DNA from: Enterococcus_K sp051713825
Lineage (GTDB): Bacteria > Bacillota > Bacilli > Lactobacillales > Enterococcaceae
Reading direction: 5' to 3'
Length of the DNA stretch: 64,000 bases
NCBI RefSeq assembly: GCF_051713825.1
Contig: NZ_JBIOQR010000001.1
Coordinates: 3,224,001-3,288,000, forward strand
Numbering within the stretch: the stretch's first letter is position 1; every line of letters begins with the position of its first letter. Shown here piece by piece: positions 26,283 through 34,088 of this stretch. Below the pieces are notes generated by a model. That model made no database searches, was not told the origin of the DNA, and saw only the letters and a program-made list of their open reading frames with translations. A program made the translations under genes and the position numbers.

Positions 26283-26399
26283 TCATTGAATTCCGATCCA
26301 ACCGCCATAATGACCAGAACCAGAATCCGCAAGGGCTGCTATCCCAGAGCCCATCAATATGCATATTCCCACAAATAAGACTAACGCATTTTTCTTCAT
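26283..26399 (-). CDS. Small exported peptide (38 residues)
   Basis: AGGAGG lies 7 bases before ATG 26399. The product is a signal peptide, MKKNALVLFVGICILMGSGI, then AALADSGSGHYGGWIGIQ and TGA. A likely signal peptidase cut (ALA-D) would release about 14 residues. The same frame stays open for another 50 codons after the TGA, with a second hydrophobic stretch and two Cys residues, so the gene may be a longer one broken by a nonsense mutation. A 66-residue frame on the same strand (26233-26433) overlaps it but has no comparable start signal. A mature secreted peptide, possibly antimicrobial or signalling, is a guess. Confidence 0.5.
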   Translation of the reverse strand: MKKNALVLFVGICILMGSGIAALADSGSGHYGGWIGIQ

Positions 26400-26518
26400 G
26401 ATGCTTCCTCCTATATTTTTGAACAAGTTCCATGGCAACCTGTCCTTACCAATCATTATCCCCAGTTAATAATTTTATAACTGAAAATGACCCTTATTCC
26501 GTCAGTATTTGTGTTTTT

Positions 26519-27358
26519 TTATTCTTCCTTTTTATTACTTAGCATTTCCTCAATATACAAGATATAATCTTCCTTACCTAGAAACTCAAGAACAAAAAAC
26601 AACTCGTACTTTTCCTTTTGACTTCGAGATTCAGAACAGGACAAAAAATGAAACACCTTACAAACTACATTAGCTTCCATATTATTCAGCTCATCTGCTA
26701 AAAATCTCAGTTCAGAAAAAAATTCATCGAACAGCTTCTTCTCATTTCTTTCATAAGCTAGTTGCACGCCATTCATTAGGAAAGCCAATAAGTCTCGACT
26801 ATAATACAAACTATCTGTATACCCTTTCATTTTTTTGATTGATCGTCTGAAATGAATCTGAATATACTGGCTATCGAAGCAGAAAAGAGTATTTATGAAG
26901 ATGGATAACTCAAATCGTCCCCATGTTTTAATCGGGTCTAAATAACTTGAAACAACTAATTTACTTGATTCAATTTCGAGTCCTAATTCAGGATATATTC
27001 TAGACATCACCAACAAGTAAACAGCCTTCAATAACTCAAAGTATCGATTATCCGTCTCACAATACTTATGTTCGAGAAACCCTTGGAACTCCTTGTCATA
27101 CTTTTGTTTCAGTTTTTGATAGAATCGCGCAGAAATCTCCTTTTTCTCACTTTCCTTATAATTATCAAGCAAAAATTGATACTCTTCTAAGGTGATATTC
27201 AACCTCTCTAAATATTGAACAAGCGTATCATAAGAAATTTTCGTTGCCTTATTGTCAAAGGACGCTAGCGTACTACGTTTCGATATTCCACTTGCTAATC
27301 GTTCTTGAGAATATCCTCTTTCAATTCGCAAACGTTTCACTAAACTTGAATGCCCCAT
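26519..27358 (-). CDS. Rgg/GadR/MutR-family transcriptional regulator
   Basis: 279 residues from ATG 27358 (AAGGTG 8 bases upstream). The N-terminal helix-turn-helix reads LVKRLRIERGYSQERLASGI with the Rgg-typical SKRSTLASFDNKATKISYDTL. The remaining 210 residues are the all-helical repeat domain that binds peptides in Rgg proteins. Divergently, 97 bases away, lies a 20-codon hydrophobic peptide gene, the arrangement of Rgg-SHP quorum-sensing pairs. Downstream on the same strand are the secreted peptide, metalloprotease and exported protein genes, candidate targets. Confidence 0.88.
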   Translation of the reverse strand: MGHSSLVKRLRIERGYSQERLASGISKRSTLASFDNKATKISYDTLVQYLERLNITLEEYQFLLDNYKESEKKEISARFYQKLKQKYDKEFQGFLEHKYCETDNRYFELLKAVYLLVMSRIYPELGLEIESSKLVVSSYLDPIKTWGRFELSIFINTLFCFDSQYIQIHFRRSIKKMKGYTDSLYYSRDLLAFLMNGVQLAYERNEKKLFDEFFSELRFLADELNNMEANVVCKVFHFLSCSESRSQKEKYELFFVLEFLGKEDYILYIEEMLSNKKEE

Positions 27359-27373
27359 TGTATTCACCTTCTT

Positions 27374-27403
27374 TTGACGAAGTAACGGACAAAAAAATAT
27401 ATT
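27374..27403 (+). promoter_or_regulatory. Promoter of the 20-residue peptide gene
   Basis: TTGACG (27374-27379) and TATATT (27398-27403) are separated by 18 bases on the plus strand. The start of the divergent Rgg gene is 16 bases away, so an Rgg dimer bound here could control both directions. Confidence 0.55.
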
Positions 27404-27455
27404 GGTACAAGCAATCATATAAATTAGAGACAGTAATTAGGAAGGAGGAGAAAAT

Positions 27456-27518
27456 ATGTGTTCATTCATTTGGGGCTTAATTGGTGGCTTTATCTGGGAA
27501 ATTGTCCCACCTATGTAA
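27456..27518 (+). CDS. 20-residue hydrophobic peptide, candidate Rgg pheromone precursor (SHP-like)
   Basis: The frame encodes MCSFIWGLIGGFIWEIVPPM and a TAA stop. It has an outstanding ribosome binding site, GAAGGAGGAG five bases before the ATG, and a plausible promoter upstream. Short hydrophobic peptides of about 20 residues, divergent from an rgg gene, are the precursors of SHP pheromones in streptococci. Those are exported by PptAB, trimmed by Eep and re-imported by the oligopeptide permease to bind Rgg. The residues here do not match a known SHP class that I recall, and the two Trp residues are notable. Functional assignment is inference from context and the ribosome binding site. Confidence 0.6.
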   Translation: MCSFIWGLIGGFIWEIVPPM

Positions 27519-27582
27519 GATATGGATTTAAGTGATTAAGTAAATAATAGGACCTAACTAGACCCTACTCACCCTCTTTTTA

Positions 27583-27872
27583 TCCGAATAAACGGTGGGT
27601 ACAGAAGCAACTCCATCTTCACTCCGCCCCATCAATTTCTAAAGGTGGAACACCTTTAGAATTGGTGGACTGCGTTCCGCTCTCAACAACTTCTACGCAT
27701 GGGACATGCTAGAGTTGAAGGTTCGAAAAATAAGCTGAAATTGCTGTGAAACACTATTTACAAAGTAAATAGATGTAGAACAATACCTACCTGGTCACAA
27801 AATTTGAAGAGCAATTTCCGTGAATTCCTTCTTATTTCTCGAAGTTAAACACTTCTGTCCCAATCTCATTTA
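27583..27872. repeat. Second, shorter copy of the mosaic intergenic repeat
   Basis: This stretch matches parts of the element at 3167-3870: the TATCCGAATAAACGGTGGGTAC start, one CTAAAGGTGGAACACC module, the block with AAATTGCTGTGAAACACTA, and the end GAAGTTAAACACTTCTGTCC. The left inverted end is missing and only one long module is present. No gene is seen in 27519-28026. Confidence 0.75.
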
Positions 27873-28026
27873 TAAAACATAAACGTGCATTAAGCCTTGG
27901 TGCACTTTAAAAGTATCGTACGTTATTCGAAAAGTCAATGGTTAGTTGAATAGTAATTGTTGATCTGTAGTTATTATTCATTTATTACGACTCAACTTTT
28001 ATACTTTCTAATGAGGTATTCAATAT

Positions 28027-28070
28027 AAAAGGAGGCAGAAGAGCTATATTTAGCCTTCTACCTCCTTTTT
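28027..28070. terminator. Terminator after the DUF4180 gene
   Basis: AAAAGGAGGCAGAAG pairs with CTTCTACCTCCTTTTTT around a 12-base loop. T-runs or A-runs on both sides make it usable in both directions. Confidence 0.85.
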
Positions 28071-28426
28071 TAGTGAGATAACTTCTCAATTGCTTGCTGT
28101 TCATCCGCTACAAAAAATATCGAATTGCCTTTGTTTGATTCTAAAATATAATCATTCAAACTTTTGCTATTATACTTTTCAAACTCACCAATAATCGCGA
28201 GTTTAATCTGATACGTGATAAACTTTTGAAACGCCTCGCCCAATAATCTCGTCTTCAGATCAAAAAATTCCTCAGCAATAACCGCTTGATCAATAATCAC
28301 TCGATTGCTCGTATTCTCAAAAGTCACACTCATAACAAAATCCAAGGCCGACTGTGTATCTTTAATCAACACCTCATCGCTCTTCACACGAATAATATCG
28401 GTATTTTCTATTTTATATGCTTCCAC
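28070..28426 (-). CDS. DUF4180-domain protein
   Basis: 118 residues starting at GTG 28426 with GAAAGGAG 7 bases upstream. Conserved family features are IIRVKSDEVLIKDTQSALDF near the start, the central VIIDQAVIAEEFFDLKT and the C-terminal NSIFFVADEQQAIEKL. DUF4180 proteins are small, STAS-like in predicted fold, and of unknown function. It is a single-gene unit; 28427-28614 downstream of the bgl operon is otherwise empty. Confidence 0.8.
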   Translation of the reverse strand: MEAYKIENTDIIRVKSDEVLIKDTQSALDFVMSVTFENTSNRVIIDQAVIAEEFFDLKTRLLGEAFQKFITYQIKLAIIGEFEKYNSKSLNDYILESNKGNSIFFVADEQQAIEKLSH

Positions 28427-28614
28427 TGGAAAACTCCTTTCGTTCGTTGAGATAGATGAAGCAAGCTTTCATGGCCAGAATAGATTCCCTTTACTCAAAA
28501 CAACTATAGGACTTACCGCCATATTTTTCAACTAAAACGTGTATTTCACTACCATATATTTGAGTAACACATAAGCAATTATCTAAATACTCAGATAATA
28601 TCTACGCTAGTGAG

Positions 28615-29451
28615 TTAATATATTCTAGAAATATGCAAAGTCAAGTAGAGTACCTCATCATTATTAACACTAACAGGTAATTCTTCTTCTATATAGTCTT
28701 TTATTTTCTTTGCAGCCTCATACTCTTTTACTAAGCGAACTTTTACCGAGTTTAACAAAAAATCATCTTTGTTAGGAAGCTCTTCTCCTTTTAGCATGCG
28801 GTTCAGGAAAAATTGCAAATGAGTAACAAACCTTAAGTAGAGCATGGATTCCTTCTCCACTTCTTTTTCAGGGAAAAGGTAGTCTAACAGCATTAAAATA
28901 TCCTTTAACATACGAATATACTGAATCGTTTCTTCCATATTTGTTTGTTCATCGTGGCCGTTGACAATATGAAACGCGATGTTGCCAGCTTCTTCTTCTG
29001 GAAGCTCAATATCAAGAGCTTTATTCACCACATCAATTCCATAAAGGCCAATCGCAAATTCTTTTGGATAGTATTTCTGAATCTCTACTAATAATTTATT
29101 CTGAAAAATAATCCCATTTTTATTTCGTTCAATGGCATATTTTAAATGATCTACTAATGTAAAGAAAAGGTTTCTACTAAGAGGGGAGTCAAATTGAGTA
29201 TTGGCATAATCAATGATTTTCTTTACACTTAAAATTAATTCATCGGAGACCTTCTCAAATAAATGGATATAGTCATTTTTTACAGATTGGGAAAGAGAAT
29301 CCAAGATAAAAGTTTTTTCCACTTTATCTAAAGGAACACGGTCACCTTTTGTGAGTTGGAACCCCAGCCCTTTCCCCATTAAGATGACTTCAGCGCCATT
29401 ACTATCAAGACAAAGGATGAGACTATTATTCAAAGATTTCAATACCTTCAT
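28615..29451 (-). CDS. bglG: BglG/LicT-family transcription antiterminator
   Basis: 278 residues from ATG 29451. The N-terminal RNA-binding (CAT) domain is MKVLKSLNNSLILCLDSNGA, followed by two PRD domains whose conserved His residues lie in VDHLKYAIERN, AFHIVNGH and VTHLQFFLNR. The PRDs are phosphorylated by the PTS and set activity according to sugar supply. It binds the RAT element upstream of bglP (32809-32837) and prevents the overlapping terminator. It is the last gene of bglP-bglA-bglG. LicT would be an equally good name. Confidence 0.92.
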   Translation of the reverse strand: MKVLKSLNNSLILCLDSNGAEVILMGKGLGFQLTKGDRVPLDKVEKTFILDSLSQSVKNDYIHLFEKVSDELILSVKKIIDYANTQFDSPLSRNLFFTLVDHLKYAIERNKNGIIFQNKLLVEIQKYYPKEFAIGLYGIDVVNKALDIELPEEEAGNIAFHIVNGHDEQTNMEETIQYIRMLKDILMLLDYLFPEKEVEKESMLYLRFVTHLQFFLNRMLKGEELPNKDDFLLNSVKVRLVKEYEAAKKIKDYIEEELPVSVNNDEVLYLTLHISRIY

Positions 29452-29471
29452 TTGATTCGACTCCCTTTTTT

Positions 29472-30881
29472 CTAATTTAGTCCATTGCGTTGAATCACCT
29501 TTTGATACCAATAAAAACTATCTTTTTTCCATCGCTTTAATTCCTTCAAATCTGAATCCGTCCGATCCACATAAATAAAGCCATATCGTTTATTAAAGCC
29601 TTGGTGTGTGCTGACAACATCAATAGCAGACCATGGTAAGTAACCAATAACTTGCACTCCATCAGTAATCGCCTCTTGAATTGCATAGATATGTTGCGCC
29701 AAATAGTTAATCCGCTCAGGGTCATGGATAGAGCCATTTACTTCTAAGGTATCAGGTGCGCCATAGCCATTTTCCGTTATAAGTATGGGTAATCCGTAGC
29801 GGTCATATAACTTTCTTAAAGTTAATCTTAAACCAATGGGGTCAACAACCCAACCATAAGGGGTTTTATCTACATATGGATTTTCAGCCGCACGATAAAC
29901 CCCTTCTTCACCAAGCATAATTTGTTGATCACCTGCACGTGCAGACTGATCGGTTCCGTCATTTTTACTAGCAGCGATGGTTGCCGTTGAATAATAATTG
30001 ATGGCGATAAAATCTGGCTTTCCTGCCTTTAGTATATCAAAATCCCCATTGTTTACCGTAGGATATAGTTTACGATCCATTAAATATTTCTCAAATAGAT
30101 AGTTATAAGTTCCTCGAACAGCTGTATCTAAGAACGACCAGCCTCTTAACGTTTCCCAGTTGTGAGCAGCAATAGCATCTGCTGGTGCGGCAGTTGCTTG
30201 GTACATAGCAGTTAGGTTAATCGCTGGTCCAATCTGGCCTTTAAGATGTAAGTCATGATACAGTTTAAACGCTTTGGCTTGTGCTAGTAATACATGATGA
30301 TTGATTTGAAATAGTTCTTTTTTTGTTGGCAATTCGCCAGTTTCAGGTATTCCAATAGCTCCCGGATGAAGAATCATCGTATTTTGTTCATTAATTGTCA
30401 ACCAATAGTTAACCTTATCGCCATATTCTTGAAATAGCACCTGTACGTAATCTAAAAATTGGTCAATAGTCGCCCTATTTGCCCAACCCCCTTTTTCTTC
30501 TAAACAATAAGGTAGGTCAAAGTGGTACATGGTTACAATTGGTTCAATTCCATGTTTTAAACATTCATCAATGACCTGATGATAAAAGGCAATTCCTTTT
30601 TTATTCACGCGAGACTCATCAAACGTCATGATTCGAGTCCAGGCAATAGAAAAACGAAAAGCTTTAAGTCCCATCTCTGCTAACAATTGAATATCCTCTT
30701 TAAAATGATGATAAAAGTCAGAGGCGACCTCAAAGTTTGCGACATCTTTGGGGTGATTATATTTATCAATAATTGATAATAGCTTGTCATCTTCGTCAAA
30801 GGCACCTTCTGCTTGATAAGCACTAATAGAGGCACCCCATAAAAAATCTTTTGGAAATTGCTCTAATTTATGGTAATGCAT
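29472..30881 (-). CDS. bglA: 6-phospho-beta-glucosidase, glycoside hydrolase family 1
   Basis: 469 residues, normal GH1 length. The acid/base Glu is in WLTINEQNT and the nucleophile in ILITENGYG. The N-terminal FPKDFLWGASISAYQAEGAF is a GH1 signature. The C-terminal phosphate-binding loop region (ERINYLAQH ... KRYGFIYVD) fits the 6-phospho subfamily. It splits the phosphorylated beta-glucoside imported by the BglP permease encoded directly upstream. Ribosome binding site GGAGGAAG. Confidence 0.94.
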   Translation of the reverse strand: MHYHKLEQFPKDFLWGASISAYQAEGAFDEDDKLLSIIDKYNHPKDVANFEVASDFYHHFKEDIQLLAEMGLKAFRFSIAWTRIMTFDESRVNKKGIAFYHQVIDECLKHGIEPIVTMYHFDLPYCLEEKGGWANRATIDQFLDYVQVLFQEYGDKVNYWLTINEQNTMILHPGAIGIPETGELPTKKELFQINHHVLLAQAKAFKLYHDLHLKGQIGPAINLTAMYQATAAPADAIAAHNWETLRGWSFLDTAVRGTYNYLFEKYLMDRKLYPTVNNGDFDILKAGKPDFIAINYYSTATIAASKNDGTDQSARAGDQQIMLGEEGVYRAAENPYVDKTPYGWVVDPIGLRLTLRKLYDRYGLPILITENGYGAPDTLEVNGSIHDPERINYLAQHIYAIQEAITDGVQVIGYLPWSAIDVVSTHQGFNKRYGFIYVDRTDSDLKELKRWKKDSFYWYQKVIQRNGLN

Positions 30882-30896
30882 GGTAATTTCTTCCTC

Positions 30897-32732
30897 CTAA
30901 AGTATATCTATAACTGGCTCAAGCTCAGCTAAATTGCCAGTATGTTCATTAATAGTGGAAAAGCTTTCGCTATTTGTTACAACAAGAATCACTGTCTCAT
31001 CATAACCAGCTGCATTAATTTGTTCAAAATCCACCTTCATTAATGGTTGTCCTACAGTCACAAAATCACCGTCTTTTACAAAGACCTCAAAAGGCGCACC
31101 TTTTAAATTAACTGTATCAATTCCCACATGAATCAATAATTCAACACCAGCTTCTGAACGGATACCAATAGCATGTTTAGACTCTAACACAGTTAGAACT
31201 TCTCCAGCAACAGGTGAGGTAATCATATTGCTTTCAGGCTTAATGGCTACACCTTTGCCTAACAGCTCTTTTGAAAATACACCGTCATTTACTTCAGCAA
31301 GAGGGAGAACCCTTCCTTTTACAGGTGCTTGGATATCGATTGTTGAGTCAGTAGTGCCTTCATATGCAGCTTCTCCAGTTTCTGGAATATCTTCAAAGCC
31401 AATAATGTAAGCAATGATAAAAGTAGAAACAAAGGCAATCAGACAAGTCACAATTGCATGAACGATATTCATTGGATTTTCTCCAATAAAAGCTGGTAAA
31501 GCAGCTAGTCCTGGTGAAACAAAGGCATAACGTACCAATCCGCTAAGACCAGCATACAAACCACCTAACGCACCACCAATCATTGACGCAATTAATGGTT
31601 TTTTCAGCTTTAAAGTAACCCCATATAAAGATGGCTCCGTAATCCCCATCAGAGCAGTTAATCCAGAAGAAGCAGCTAATTGTTTTAATTCTTTATTTTT
31701 AGTTTTCATAGCAACCGCAAAAGTTGCACCCGATTGGGCAATATTTGAAGCCAACATACCTGGTCCATTAATCATTTCAGAACCATTTTTACTTAATTGC
31801 ATTGTTGCAATAGGGGTCATAGCCCAAGCAGTTCCTGTAACGACTAAGAATGGTTGCAGTCCACCCATTAAGAAAGGAATCAGCCAATCCGCTTTTCCGT
31901 TAATCCATTCCGCACCAGTAGCCACTAAATCATTTAGAAGTGTCCCAAATGGACCAATAACAATCAGTGCCAAGGGACCCATGATTAGGAAAACTAACAT
32001 TGGTTTTGTGAAAAATTTGATAAAAGATGGAGAGACCCTTTCAGCAAAACGATCGACATAGGACATAATCCACACAGTCAGGATAATAGGCAGCACAGAG
32101 CCCGCATAATCCGCAGCAACGACTGGAATCCCCATAAATGAAACAGGCTCTCCTCCAGCAAACAATTGGGAGATGTTTGGATGCAATAAAATTCCTGCGA
32201 CAGTGATTGCTAGTATTGGACTAACATCAAATTTAATTGCTGCTCCATAGGCTAAAAGAATCGGCATAAAGTAAAACGCCGCATCTGCAATTGTGTTTAA
32301 GATAATATAAGTCTGACTGCTATCAGAAAGTAGTCCTGTCAAGGTTAGAATAGCTAAAATGGCCTTTACCATACCAGCTCCAGTAATGGCAGGAATCATC
32401 GGGGTAAAAGTAGTAGAAATAACACTAATCAGTCTAGACACAAGCCCTTCTTTTTCCTGTGAGTTTTTAGATGTTCGAGCTGTCCCAGTACCCACCTCTT
32501 TTTGAATTTCTTTAAATGCTGTTTGTACCTCATTTCCGATAATCACCTGATACTGTCCACCGCTATCGACAACACTGATGACACCAGTGGTTTTCTCTAG
32601 CTGGGCTGTATTTGCTTTTTTCTTATCCTTCAGCTCAAAGCGCAATCGAGTAGCGCAATGAGTGACATTCACAACATTATCTTTTCCTCCAATTAATAGT
32701 AATACTTCTTTTCCGACTTTTCTGTAATCCAT
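30897..32732 (-). CDS. bglP: PTS beta-glucoside-specific EIIBCA permease
   Basis: 611 residues from ATG 32732, which has AAAGGAGAG upstream; the longer frame to 32834 would start inside the leader terminator. Domain order is IIB (phospho-Cys in VTHCATRLRF), IIC with about ten membrane segments (MGITEPSLYGVTLKLKKPL is a hallmark) and IIA (phospho-His in LLIHVGIDTVNLKG). It imports and phosphorylates beta-glucosides such as cellobiose, salicin or arbutin. First gene of the bgl operon, controlled by antitermination. Confidence 0.95.
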   Translation of the reverse strand: MDYRKVGKEVLLLIGGKDNVVNVTHCATRLRFELKDKKKANTAQLEKTTGVISVVDSGGQYQVIIGNEVQTAFKEIQKEVGTGTARTSKNSQEKEGLVSRLISVISTTFTPMIPAITGAGMVKAILAILTLTGLLSDSSQTYIILNTIADAAFYFMPILLAYGAAIKFDVSPILAITVAGILLHPNISQLFAGGEPVSFMGIPVVAADYAGSVLPIILTVWIMSYVDRFAERVSPSFIKFFTKPMLVFLIMGPLALIVIGPFGTLLNDLVATGAEWINGKADWLIPFLMGGLQPFLVVTGTAWAMTPIATMQLSKNGSEMINGPGMLASNIAQSGATFAVAMKTKNKELKQLAASSGLTALMGITEPSLYGVTLKLKKPLIASMIGGALGGLYAGLSGLVRYAFVSPGLAALPAFIGENPMNIVHAIVTCLIAFVSTFIIAYIIGFEDIPETGEAAYEGTTDSTIDIQAPVKGRVLPLAEVNDGVFSKELLGKGVAIKPESNMITSPVAGEVLTVLESKHAIGIRSEAGVELLIHVGIDTVNLKGAPFEVFVKDGDFVTVGQPLMKVDFEQINAAGYDETVILVVTNSESFSTINEHTGNLAELEPVIDIL

Positions 32733-32755
32733 GTGTAGCTCTCCTTTCAATAAAA

Positions 32756-32837
32756 AAGACCAAAACAAACTGAAACTCAACATCTTTGTGAGTATCCTTG
32801 TTTGTTTTGGTCTTGCCTGCATTATCAGTAACACGCC
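32756..32837 (-). promoter_or_regulatory. RAT antiterminator site overlapping a leader terminator of the bgl operon
   Basis: On the minus strand TGTTACTGATAATGCAGGCA and the following AGACC (32809-32837) match the ribonucleic antiterminator bound by LicT/BglG proteins. It overlaps a terminator whose 15-base arms, AAGACCAAAACAAAC and its complement (32800-32814 and 32756-32770), pair perfectly and run into TTTTTT. Binding of BglG to the RAT excludes the terminator and lets bglP be transcribed. The stretch 32838-33117 upstream holds the promoter region and no clear gene. Confidence 0.93.
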
Positions 32838-33117
32838 AATAACCTTATTTAACTACTTTTAAATCCTATCATGAATTAGAACAATATTCAATATTAAAAT
32901 AATTTGAATTCACCTATTTTACGAGCAATTTCCTCTCAAGATGAACTTTTTTGTCAGTTAACCAGTATTTTAGTTTTTCAATGTCGACACATCTGAGCCA
33001 CAAATAGCCGTCCCTTTATGGCGCGGATGAAGACACTATTGTTCTATTTCTAAATTTCCAATCTCATTTGACCAGGATTGGTTCGATGCGTAGTCTTCTT
33101 ACAGGAGTGAAGCCCGA

Positions 33118-33980
33118 ATGTATCGAACTGAAAAATTTCTGCCAATCCTCGTATATTTAGAACAAATACTAACAATGAATGCACTAACTAAACACGTCGA
33201 AGGAGACATGGCCTTCAAACTGCGCTTAGTCTTTTTACATTCTGAAGCCGTTCCTTCTAAGTCGACATTTTCTCGCGTACTCACTGTACTTTCAGAAAAT
33301 ATCACACTACTAGAAGGGTTAAATCAAGACCTTCTTCAAACGATTAACCAAGAGGTCCCTGTACTTACAGAACCTGTTTCGATTGATGCGACAGCGGTAG
33401 ATACTCACACGAGCCATCGGAAAACAGAAGATAAGAAAATAACGAGCACTGTATTACAGCGAATGTTACCAACAGAAGCTCTTTTAAACGAGCTTCCTTA
33501 TCACCCAGCTTGGGGAATTAAGGCCAACAGTGAAGGAAGACATAATTATTGGTTTGGATACAAAGTCTATTTAGCTGTATCCAGCCATAACCAATACATT
33601 TTATCTACACTGACGACGAGTTCCTTTGTTTCTGACATGTCTGTTACAATTCCTTTCATGCGAAGCGTCTCTTCGATTGAAAGTAGTGGAGTGTATGCGT
33701 TCAGAAATACGTTGCCGAGAATGTCCTCTAGCGAAAGAAGGACTCTGTCAAAAAGTACAAAAGATTAAGCAAACTAAAGATATGCATGGCTATGCCCGCT
33801 CTGGTAAAGGAACGAACAGCAGTTGATTGAGTCAACGCTTATTTAAAACAATCTTTCCAGTTGAATGATACGAATCATTTTCAAGACAAAAAAGTAAAAG
33901 CAGAGCATCAGCTAATTCAATTGATTTATAATGCAACAAAATTTGCACTCCGTCGATTACAAAAGAAAATAGCCGCTTAA
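33118..33980 (+). pseudogene. Degenerate DDE transposase (IS5/IS1182-like)
   Basis: The first frame (33118-33768) has a DDE-type core: SIDATAVDTHTS, PAWGIKANSEGRHNYWFGYK and VSDMSVTIPFMRS. It then shifts to another frame carrying CRECPLAKEGLCQKVQKIK, and to a third with ERTAVD, a TGA in place of the usual Glu codon, then VNAYLKQSFQLND to LRRLQKKIAA at 33980. So it has at least one frameshift and one nonsense change. It lies only 109 bases from the old end of the CRISPR array. No intact ends were found. Confidence 0.8.
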
Positions 33981-34088
33981 TTAAAAAAATTGATTTTTTT
34001 GAAATTGGTCGAGGGTTTGTCTTCTGTAAAGTACTAATTATAAAATTGACTCTATTAAATAATACGTGATTTTTTCTTTCATAGGTTA

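Noticed and set aside
26233..26433. 66-residue Trp/Cys-rich frame as a bacteriocin
   Set aside because: It overlaps, in another frame, the exported peptide that has the AGGAGG start signal and a signal peptide; composition looks like an out-of-frame reading.
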